This document shows positions 56,178-64,000 of a stretch of DNA of 64,000 nt, one piece after another. The notes under the pieces are model-generated. The model saw only the letters and a program-made list of their open reading frames with translations. It was not told where the DNA came from and made no database searches. This stretch comes from Argyresthia goedartella (taxonomy: Eukaryota; Arthropoda; Insecta; Lepidoptera; Argyresthiidae). Made by a program: the position numbers and the translations under genes. The stretch is taken from the NCBI GenBank assembly GCA_949825045.1, contig OX463810.1, forward strand, positions 35,474,201 to 35,538,200, given 5' to 3'. The stretch's first letter is position 1. Each line of letters starts with the position of its first letter.

Positions 56178-59100
56178 GGACACGCCGCCCACTTACAGGG
56201 TGCCGCCACTCCACAGACGGTCATGCTCTCCACCGCCTCGGTGATAGCGTGGAGTTCGGATGGCAAATCTTGTGTGGCACGAGCACTATTGGACTCGGGC
56301 GCCCAGGGGTGCTTAGTCTCGTGCAACCTTGTAAGACGGTTGGGCATTTCGGTAAGGGAGTATCCACATTCCATTCGGGGAATTGGGAACACGGAAGTCG
56401 GTTCCGTTAAGGGAGCATGTCGGATTACTCTCTCGTCACGGGTGGATTCATCGGTGAATCTGACGGTCACGGCATTAGTCATGCCTAATGTGATGGGCTC
56501 ACACCCTCACGTACGGTTGTCGCCCTCGGTGCGACAGTTGGTCGCTGGGTTGTCACTGGCTGACCCGGAGTTCGATATTCTGGGCCCAGTAGACATTTTA
56601 TTGGGTGTCGATGCCTTGGGATACCTGTTAGTGCCAGGTGTCCACGTGTTGCATGCGACTGGTCTGGTTTCGGTCAACACCAGACTGGGCCATGCGGTAA
56701 TGGGTCCGGTCATGCCGGCTGCCCCACGCCATGCGGCTCGTAGTCCCTTATTCGGTTCTGTACTCTCGGAGGTGATACAGAAGTTTTGGGAGGTGGAGGA
56801 ACCACCTACGGTCCGCCGGTTGGACCCGGTTGAAGAAGAGTGTGAACAGTTTTATCGGAACATTACTGGTCGCCTTCGGTCAGGTCGATTTCTCACACGT
56901 CTTTCATTTCGGAGTGATCGCCCACCGCTGGGCAGTTCACACCATGCAGCCGAGACGCGGCTTCTGTCGATGGAACGACGCATGAAGCGTGACGGGATTT
57001 TCCGGCAGAAGTACGTCGACTTCATGCGGGAATACGAGTCGCTCGGTCACATGTCGGTTTCGGGTATCGACTGGAAGCGTGAAGACCACTGCTTCCTGCC
57101 CCATCACGCGGTCTTGAGGACCCCGGAGGGCAAAATACGGGTAGTGTTCGATGGATCGGCATCAACATCTAACGGCATGAACCTGAACCAGTGTTTGCAT
57201 TCAGGGCCGAAGTTGAATCATGACATCGCGGATGTTATCACACGGTTCCGTCGACACAATGTTGTGTTTGTGGCTGACATCCGGATGACGTTTAGACAGA
57301 CGGTCTTTCACCCTGACGATAGACGGTATCAGCTGATACTGTGGCGAGAGAGCCCAGATCAGCCCATCAGGGTGTACGAGCTGAACACCAACACGTACGG
57401 GCTACGGTCTAGTCCTTATTTGGCGATTCGCACTCTGCGGAAGTTAGCGGATCGAGAACGGTTAAACTTCCCTAGAGGAGCAGCGATCCTGGAGCAGGAT
57501 CTCTACGTGGACGATATCTGTACCGGTGCAGATTCCGTAGAGGAGGCGCTCGCTCGACGGGACGAGCTAGTTGAGCTCTTACCGGGTGGAGGTTACGATC
57601 TCCGGAAATGGATGTCGAACTCTCCAGAGTTTCTGACTGGTCTTCCGGATGACTACCAGCAGGATCCCCACATTTTTGAAAATTTGGAAAATCCAAATTT
57701 GTTGTCGGTATTAGGCGTCCAGTACCAGCCGGTGTCAGACATGTTTTCGTATCGGGTCGAGTTGGACTCCCCGAAGGTCTGGACGAAACGGAACGTCCTC
57801 TCAACGGTGGCGTGGACATTTGATCCAAACGGGTGGATCACCCCGGTAACATTTCAGCTCAAGTGTTTTATGCAGCAATTGTGGTCTGCTGAGCTGAAAT
57901 GGGACGACCCGATCGGCGGGTCATTGAGCTCAGAGTGGGACTCGTTCTTTTCGAGCCTCCCTGGCATCAATCGGATTTCACTGCCACGGAGGTTGGTTCC
58001 CAACCAAACGATACACCGCCACCCTGCATGGGTTTTGCGATGCCTCGGAGAAGGGCTACGGAGCTGCGGTGTATCTGCGTACGGTCGACTCCTCGGGGGA
58101 GGTTGATGTGCGGTTGGTCATGGCCAAGAGCAAGGTTGCGCCGTTGCGCACTCGCCTGACCATTCCCAAGTTAGAGTTTTCGGGAGCAGCTCTCCTGACT
58201 CGTCTGCTCAACCACACGATGACGGTTCTTCGTGGGTCAATAGCGTTGGAAGATACGGTCTACGCTTGGACGGACAGCCAGATCGTGTTATGCTGGCTGA
58301 AGGCTTCAGTTCACAAGCTGGAGATTTTTGTGGCGAATCGGGTTTCGCAGATTCTGAATTCGGAGGTTCCCTTAATCTGGAGACATGTTCCAGGGGAAAT
58401 GAACCCAGCAGACTGTGCGTCTCGTGGGTGTCACGCTCCGGAGTTGGTTGGACATCCCTTGCGGTGGGGTCCAAAATGGTTGACTCAAGCCGAATCGGAT
58501 TGGCCAATGAGTCCACGCGTTACCACGGCGAGCGGCGCCTTGACGGTCGGTGTCTGTACGACGCAACCAGAGCCGGAAGAGGAGTTCAGCCTGCTGGAAC
58601 GGTACAGCTCGCTCGACAAGCTGGTCAATGTGACCGCCTGGATCTGCCGATTTGCGCGGAATTGTCGGAATTCTGAGGCGCAACGATTGCGGACACAGCC
58701 ACGGGAACGGAACCATGCGTTGTTCGCATTGGTACGGAACGTGCAGACGGTGCACTTTAAGTCCGAACTGGACATTCTGAGACGCGGACGCGTCCAACTG
58801 AAGGGAGCTGTGGCTCGGCTCAACCCGTTTATTGACCCTCACGGATTGCTGAGGGTAGGAGGTCGGCTGCGGAATGCCAACCTGCCTTATGCGGCTCGCC
58901 ACCCGTTGTTACTCCCTAGGAAAGGGAAGTTGGTCGAACTGTTGATACAGGATCGACACATTCGGAATGGGCATATCGGATGCCACGCCTTGATGGCGTT
59001 TCTCCAGCGCGATTTCTGTATTCTATCGGGAAGACGCTTAGTGCGTAGCGTCGTATTTCGGTGCCTGCCTTGTTATCGGGCCAAGGCGGCTACGATGCAG

Positions 59101-60057
59101 CCCCAGATGGGCGATTTGCCCTCGGATAGGGTTAACGAAATCCGGCCCTTTGCGGGTGTCGGAACGGATTTCGCGGGACCATTCATGGTCAAGTCTTCAC
59201 AGCTACGGAACGCCAGATTAGTGAAGGCATACCTGTGCGTCTTCGTGTGCTTGGCCACGAAGGCAGTCCACTTGTAGGTGGTCAGTGACCTCACTACAGA
59301 GGCAATTATCGCATGTCTAGATCGGTTCGTCTCACGAAGGGGCCTCCCGACATTAATCCGTTCGGACAACGGCACAAATTTTGTCGGAGCCAGGCGATAT
59401 CTGCAGGAGGTCACTTAATTCCTGAACGGTAAACAGGACGCCATCGGTACGGCTTGCTCCCGACGAGGGATTGACTGGGTTTTCAGTCCGCCGGGATGTC
59501 CTCATTGGGGAGGAATTTTTGAGGCTACGGTTAAATCGGCTAAGTCGCACCTGACGAGGATCATCGGTGAGACCTCTCTACGCTTTGAAGAGCTTGCGAC
59601 GCTGTTCTGTAAAATTGAAATGACACTGAACTCGCGTCCGTTGTGCCCGCTCAGTTCGGATCCAAATGATTTGGAAGCGTTGACGCCGGGTCACTTCCTG
59701 ATAGGTCAGCGCCTTAACGCCCTGCCAGAATACCCATTCGGTGATGTTAAGTTAAGTCGGTTAACTAGGTGGCAGATGTTGCAGCAGTTGGCTCAAGATT
59801 TTTGGAAACGGTGGTCCCTTGAGTACTTGCACATCTTGCAGCAGCGCCTTCAGTGGACTGACCGGACGAGCCCCCCTCAAGTCGGTGATTTGGTGCTGAT
59901 TAAGGATGCGAACCTGCCATCATTGAGATGGAGACGAGGACGGATCGTCAATTTGTACACGGGTCGGGATGGCACGCCTCGATCAGCAGAAGTCAAGGTG
60001 GGGGACTCGGTCCTCAAGAGAGCGGTCGCAACACTTTCTCGCCTTCCTATTGATTAG
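56178..60057 (+). pseudogene. Element C pol: protease, RT, RNase H, integrase with three lesions
   Basis: Protease ALLDSGAQGCLVSC is near 56280. RT shows VFVADIRMTFRQTV and LEQDLYVDDICTG (YVDD at about 57503-57514). A one-base frameshift near 58000 shifts RNase H (LHGFCDASEKGYGAAVYL, YAWTDSQIVLCWL) into the next frame. The integrase follows with GVGTDFAGPF, RSDNGTNFVG and HWGGIFEATVKS. Nonsense codons are TAG 59275-59277 and TAA 59416-59418. The DUF5641-like tail ends at the stop 60055-60057. All catalytic residues are present; only the lesions inactivate it. Confidence 0.9.
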
Positions 60058-60073
60058 GGACAGGTTCGGGCCT

Positions 60074-60088
60074 GTCCGGGCGGGTGAC
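60074..60088 (+). other. Polypurine tract of element C
   Basis: TGTCCGGGCGGGTGAC directly precedes the LTR start TGTTTAAT. Element B has CCGGGCGGGTGAT at the same place. Confidence 0.6.
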
Positions 60089-60450
60089 TGTTTAATATTT
60101 ATGCTTTGGAACGCACCGGTTTTTGTTGCGCGGATCGACCGCGAGTAATCGGGACATCACTAAGCGGAAACGGACCGCAGCTGTCACTCGTACCAACGAG
60201 AGGAATGGTAGCAGAGCGTGGTTGGTTGGTGGGGAAAAAATTGGCGTCGGGCTATTGATTGTTTCGGTGTAACAATTCTCTAATACAGGTGTCGGACCTG
60301 GTCGGACTGTAAATCTACCACATCGTCGGGAAATAAGTAGATTCGCGTCAGCGGTTAAGTAATCCGTGTAGATTGGACAACGTCGTATCGGTAGCGGCGA
60401 GTCCACGTGACGGCAGGCAGCACGCCGGCGACAGCGTCGGCAGCGACAGT
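60089..60450 (+). repeat. 3' LTR of element C, truncated
   Basis: Starts TGTTTAATATTTATGCTTTG and follows the solo LTR for about 362 bp to GGCAGCGACAG, then departs. The remaining roughly 200 bp of LTR are absent. Confidence 0.88.
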
Positions 60451-60570
60451 TTTTTCCTCTCGTTGGTACGAGTGACAGCTGCGGTCCGTTTCCGCGTAGT
60501 GATGTCCCGATTACTCGCGGTCGATCCGCGCAACAAAAACCGGTGCGTTCCGAAGCATAAATATTAAACA
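60451..60570 (-). repeat. Inverted LTR start fused to the 3' LTR of C
   Basis: This is the reverse complement of 60089-60205 with only about two differences (TTTGG/TTCGG and CTAAGCGG/CTACGCGG), whereas the solo LTR differs from both at many more sites. It ends exactly at an LTR terminus (ATTAAACA). With the left copy it forms a 482 bp foldback with 118 bp arms. Confidence 0.9.
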
Positions 60571-60671
60571 ACTAGATTATAATAACATTGGATAAATTAC
60601 ACTAAAAACACAAAATAATTATCATTTGGGGCATAGTAGAGTAGTAGTGGTTGGTATTTTTTATGTTGCAC

Positions 60672-60672
60672 T

Positions 60673-60731
<59 letters not shown>

Positions 60732-60745
60732 TTGTGTGTGTGCGT
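60672..60745. repeat. TG/AC microsatellite in the 3' UTR of F
   Basis: A run of about 35 TG units interrupted by TATG, TTTG and TGCG. Confidence 0.95.
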
Positions 60746-60773
60746 ATGAGACTGTAGCTTGCGGGCTCTTTCT

Positions 60774-61805
60774 TTAGAAAATGTTTCTTATTTGTATATC
60801 ATTCCTGTAAGCATGCTTCATGTTCTCTGTATGAATTTGGCGTTTGATTAGAGCTGCTCTATATTTTATCTTAAATAAGTTAGTACTAACTTTAGTTCTC
60901 AGAGGAGGAGGCAAATCATTCCATATACTTGCGGACATAAATCTGAAGCAGCTCCTGTAACGGACTGTTTTGTGTGCTGGTATTTTTAGTTTATTAATTC
61001 GACTGTTTCTCAATGCTCTGTGGGTTGAGTTATTGACCCAATGCAGCTTTTCAAAAAGGTATTCTGGTTTTTTGTTCCATATGATTCTGTGAACTGTGCA
61101 GGCGTAATAGAGCTCTCTTCTAGCTTTCATATTGAGGATTCCGTATTTATTTAGGTATGGAGTTACGTATTCCCTTCTCGGTATGTTGTAACAGAAGCGC
61201 ATACAAGCATTTTGTACACGCTGTATTGCCCTCTCTGTATTATCAGACAGTCTAGGGCCAAACACAGTGCTGCAGTAGTTAAATAGTGACAGAATTAGAG
61301 TTTCGCATAGTCGTAATCTCAAATCTTCTCCAATGTATGATCTTATTTTGTATAAAGTTGTTAGTTTGTAAAATGCTGTCTTAACTTTGTTGTTGATGTG
61401 CTCAGTAAATTTTAGCTCGCCATCCACTATCAATCCCAGATTCCGTGCTGAAGGTACTTGCTCGAGGGTAATGTTATTAATTTTTACCTCGAGTTGTTGT
61501 ATTGAGACCTTCGCTATTTGATTTTTTGTTCCTAAAATTAACATTTGTGATTTTGCGGGATTTAGGGCTAAACTATTGCTTTGCGACCAGTCGTAGATGC
61601 TAGTTAGGTCCTTGTTGATTTTAGAGATGGCATTTGCGGTCTCTTCAGCTTTGAAAGATATATATATATTTGTGTGTCATCGGCATAGAGATGATGTTTA
61701 CAAGACGTAATGTGTTGGGGGAGATCTGCTGTGTATATTGAGAATAGTACAGGACTCAATAGAGCGCCCTGTGGGACGCCTCCTGTTTGACGAGTATATC
61801 TTTTC
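60774..61805 (-). pseudogene. RT motif B to C-terminus of element F
   Basis: The minus frame is open from about 61797 to the stop at 60774 (first Met 61544). It reads [20 protein letters not shown] (motif B), [14 protein letters not shown] (motif C, both Asp kept near 61690), SLALNPAKSQMLILG and a C-terminal region with LSLFNYCSTVFGPRLSDN. It starts right at the insertion junction, so the domain is truncated before motif B. No stop in over 340 codons suggests a fairly recent insertion. Jockey/CR1 group by motif style. Confidence 0.82.
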
Positions 61806-63266
61806 TAGGTATTTTCTGCCATCTGAGTCCCGCCCGTAACACACGGTGAGCCAGCGGCCCGAAGTCCTCGCTGACCGTGGACAGTGGCGACCGAACCCCG
61901 GCTATCCCGCATGTTACCCCCGCGCTGCCCCTTTCCCCTCGGGGGGGGGGGGCTCCCGTCCGCGGGTACCCCAGACACCCCGTTGGTGACTCCCGTTGCC
62001 CGGAGGGGGGCTGGGTCCAGCCCTGGTTGGGCCCTGTGGCCGACCAACCTGAGTCCGGCCCTGGTGACCATCCGAAGGGCCTGACCGATTCAGGCACAAC
62101 GCTATGTGGTGCTTGCCACCACAGCACTCACACGGGAACACGCGCGAGCACTCGCTCAGCGTGTGCGGCCCCAAACAACCGAAACACAATCGGTGACGGA
62201 AGACTATCTTCCTGCGGGCAGCTACCCCGAGCGCCTTAAATTTGGCGCAACTGGTCACGTCACGCAACTGCCGCGGTATTCAAAACGCCAAATTGTTTCG
62301 ACCTCCCACCCCCCCGTGGGGGCGGGGGGCGCAGCCCCTCCCGCATCTGCGCGGGTTGGCGCTGCACACTGGCCTCCGTGTCCAGTGTGTCACATCGCCT
62401 ACATTCACTCTCCAAAAAATCTGTCAATTGGACAAGTGTGGGCAGTTCCGTGCTACTGCCCCCATGCAGCTGTTCAAACCGACTTTGATCAGCTGCAGGC
62501 AACCGTGACAAAACCATATATAGAATAATGTATGACCATTGGTCTACCGGAAGACCAAGGTTCTGAAGGGCCTTAGTGGCCACCAGCACAGGGTTGAGCA
62601 CCTGTGCTTGGATGTCAACATCCCGTGTTACTCTAGGGATGCTAAACAGCTTCCCCAGCTGCGCATCAACCAACCGCCGTTTGTGTTGGTAGCGGTCCAA
62701 CAATATGGACCTTGCTATCTCATAATTGCCCGCCGTGACCGTTAGGGACCGACCAACTCCTTCGGTTCACCCCGCAGAGCCATCAATAGTTGGGCCAACT
62801 TGTTGGCATTGTCCAGGTCGTCCCGACCGTGGATCAAACTATCAAATAAATTGATGAAGGCTGGCCACTCATCAATTGCCCCACTGAAGGCCGGAAGCTC
62901 CAGGTGTGGCAGCCGTCCAACAACACCCTTCGGGGGTGGGTCTCCGTTACCATCCCCACGGTCATTCCTTCGCGACCGCTGAATCTTTTCCGCGCGACAC
63001 TCGATGTCACCCAAGCATTCCATCGCTTGGTCAGCATCCGCGCAGAGCTGTTTCACCGTAGCCACCGAAGCTTCATCAGTAAGCCCGAGAGCTTCAGCCT
63101 CCGCAGCCAGCCGACACACCTTCCCGACGCGTGTCATTGCGTCCTCGACACGCTTGAGCAGGACATCATCCATGTCCGGTCGCTCCACATACTGATGAGT
63201 ATGGGCGAGCCATCTCATTTCCTCCCGGACACCATTCCGCAGTACCGTCAAGGGTGAAGGTGCCAT
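61806..63266 (-). pseudogene. Element D gag N-terminal and zinc-knuckle part
   Basis: ATG 63266 starts MAPSPLTVLRNGVREEMRWL. A missing base near 62750 shifts the frame after GEPKELVG. The next frame reads YQHKRRLVDAQLGKLFSIPR to about 62260. After another break, CFGCLGPHTLSECSRVFPCE and CCGGKHHIALCLNRSG form two CCHC-type knuckles (about 62140-62200). A Gly/Pro-rich tail, again frameshifted, leads to the F insertion at 61806. Gag continues at 54131. Confidence 0.8.
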
Positions 63267-63951
63267 GTTGACCGATTTAATAGATTCTGGTCCTATACTT
63301 CACTACCGAACTAAGTATAGCCAGGGACCAGCACTTGCCCGCCAGCGCTGGGCACAGAAATTAAAACTAAGTTGTCAAAAGTAAGGCAACTACTAGAACA
63401 TTTAAATCCTAAAAATATTTAATATGGTCGCCCTGTGGATATACACCTTATAACTATACACTCTAAATCAATTAGAGAATGCCACCATAAAGCACAATAA
63501 AAAATAACACACAAAGATTTATTATAAAAAAAAGGTGGTGGGCTCCGAGACTATAAACCTAAATAATATAGCAAAATCATCTTAATACCCCTTTAATAGC
63601 CTGACCTTGCTCTGTAAACCGAAATAACACTGCAATACTATAGAACCCGACGCTCTACCACAAGTAATACAATATAGTTACTTCGCGGGATGACTTTTTA
63701 ATCCTTATGCACACAACCGTAGTTTCCGACTACAAATTTATAATAATCGTTAACTAAATCGTTAATTATACGTTCACTAACCGAAAATGAACCTAAATTG
63801 TGGTATACCGACCACAAAAGACTCACTCACAACAAAGATTGCCGACCACACTGAGGTACCCCCTCCCACTACAACGCGGCAAAAAAAAAACAACCCTACA
63901 ACCGTCCGTGAATCGATTTCCTACTAGGAAACCACGCTCTGCCTACCAAAA
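63267..63951 (-). other. 5' leader and primer site of element D
   Basis: On the minus strand the LTR edge GGATTTAACA is followed by TTT and TGGTAGGCAGAGCGTGG, then about 650 bp of leader without ORF. It parallels the leader of C. Confidence 0.65.
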
Positions 63952-64000
63952 TGTTAAATCCACGCCTCAACCGAAAGGGTGGAATCTTTGAAGGGTTGTT
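63952..64000 (-). repeat. Edge of the 5' LTR of element D
   Basis: TGTTAAATCCACGCCTCAAC and onward is identical to 51858-51906. The rest lies outside the window. Confidence 0.85.

Larger units (their letters stand above)
54416..60570 (+). mobile_element. BEL/Pao element C, plus strand, rearranged, inside F
   Basis: Same family as D but opposite orientation. It has only the last 30 bp of the 5' LTR, a primer site, leader, gag, pol and a partial 3' LTR (60089-60450). The 3' LTR is fused to an inverted copy of the LTR start (60451-60570). Lesions are an internal gag deletion, one frameshift near 58000 and two stops in integrase. The right edge is a proper LTR terminus (TTAAACA followed by ACTAG). 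Confidence 0.85.
54132..61805 (-). mobile_element. Non-LTR element F, 5'-truncated, split by element C
   Basis: The 5' part is 61805-60571 (RT and C-terminus, start of the 3' UTR) and the 3' part is about 54415-54132 (rest of the 3' UTR and the TAA/TTA microsatellite tail after CAATAAACG). Flanking TAGGTA at 54126-54131 and 61806-61811 is a target duplication in element D gag. Element C lies in the 3' UTR. Without C, F is about 1.5 kb. Confidence 0.75.
51858..64000 (-). mobile_element. BEL/Pao element D, split by non-LTR element F; runs off the window
   Basis: Two halves of one minus-strand element. The right half (61806-64000) has the 5' LTR edge, leader and gag up to the region after the zinc knuckles. 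The left half (51858-54131) has the gag tail, protease, RT and an LTR fragment. The gag sequence stops at 61806 and resumes at 54131 at the corresponding position of gag in element B. Both breakpoints carry TAGGTA, the duplication of element F. D also lost the end of pol and most of its 3' LTR by deletion. Confidence 0.8.

Noticed and set aside
55123..59550. Minus-strand ORFs opposite element C gag and pol
   Set aside because: Shadows of the plus-strand pol and gag; some repeat as equivalent shadows in D, as expected from shared DNA rather than coding.
60451..60570. Inverted LTR piece as the 3' LTR of element D
   Set aside because: D already has its 3' LTR fragment at 51858, no polypurine tract precedes this piece, and it is closest to C's own LTR start.

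Overview
The window looks like heterochromatic or repeat-rich nuclear DNA of an insect, most likely a moth or butterfly. No bacterial-type gene, CRISPR array or host protein-coding gene was recognised. Nearly all readable protein sequence belongs to retrotransposons: BEL/Pao LTR elements and Jockey/CR1-group non-LTR elements. Several short interspersed families resemble repeats I know from lepidopteran genomes, notably one starting GGGTTCCGTACC with a GGAC microsatellite. The lepidopteran assignment is inference from repeat content; no single-copy gene confirms it.

Left part (1-32,950). A roughly 2.5 kb sequence occurs twice in direct orientation (105-2640 and 4005-5346). One copy carries a PIF/Harbinger-like element and the other preserves the empty site. 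Then come broken non-LTR elements on both strands (5347-12052), a MITE, a P-element-like non-autonomous transposon with a THAP-finger start (12548-13688), a SINE-like block and several short repeats. A long non-LTR ORF (18468-21161, minus) follows, then a chimeric RT remnant and one non-LTR element nested in another (22060-25090). The rest is an endonuclease remnant, a short MITE, a perfect-target-site solo LTR (28836-29406) and a foldback split by a retro-fragment.

Centre (32,955-48,123). Nest 1 has three levels, all on the minus strand. BEL/Pao element A is interrupted in its RNase H region by BEL/Pao element B (35333-43833; two 544 bp LTRs differing at two positions; 5 bp target duplication AGTTT). 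Element B is interrupted in pol by a 5'-truncated Jockey-like insert (37328-38466, 4 bp duplication). Apart from that insert, B's gag and pol frames read open.

Right part (51,858-64,000). Nest 2 also has three levels. A minus-strand BEL/Pao element D (left half 51858-54131, right half 61806-64000) is split in gag by a minus-strand non-LTR element F (54132-61805, 6 bp duplication TAGGTA). F is in turn split in its 3' UTR by a plus-strand BEL/Pao copy C (about 54416-60570) of the same family as D. C ends in an abnormal inverted LTR junction.

A shared feature is that gag and pol of A, B, C and D are separated by one UAG codon in the pol frame. In A its context matches the tobamovirus-type readthrough signal. 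The window records successive insertion waves rather than a cooperating gene set; B is the youngest full-length element visible.
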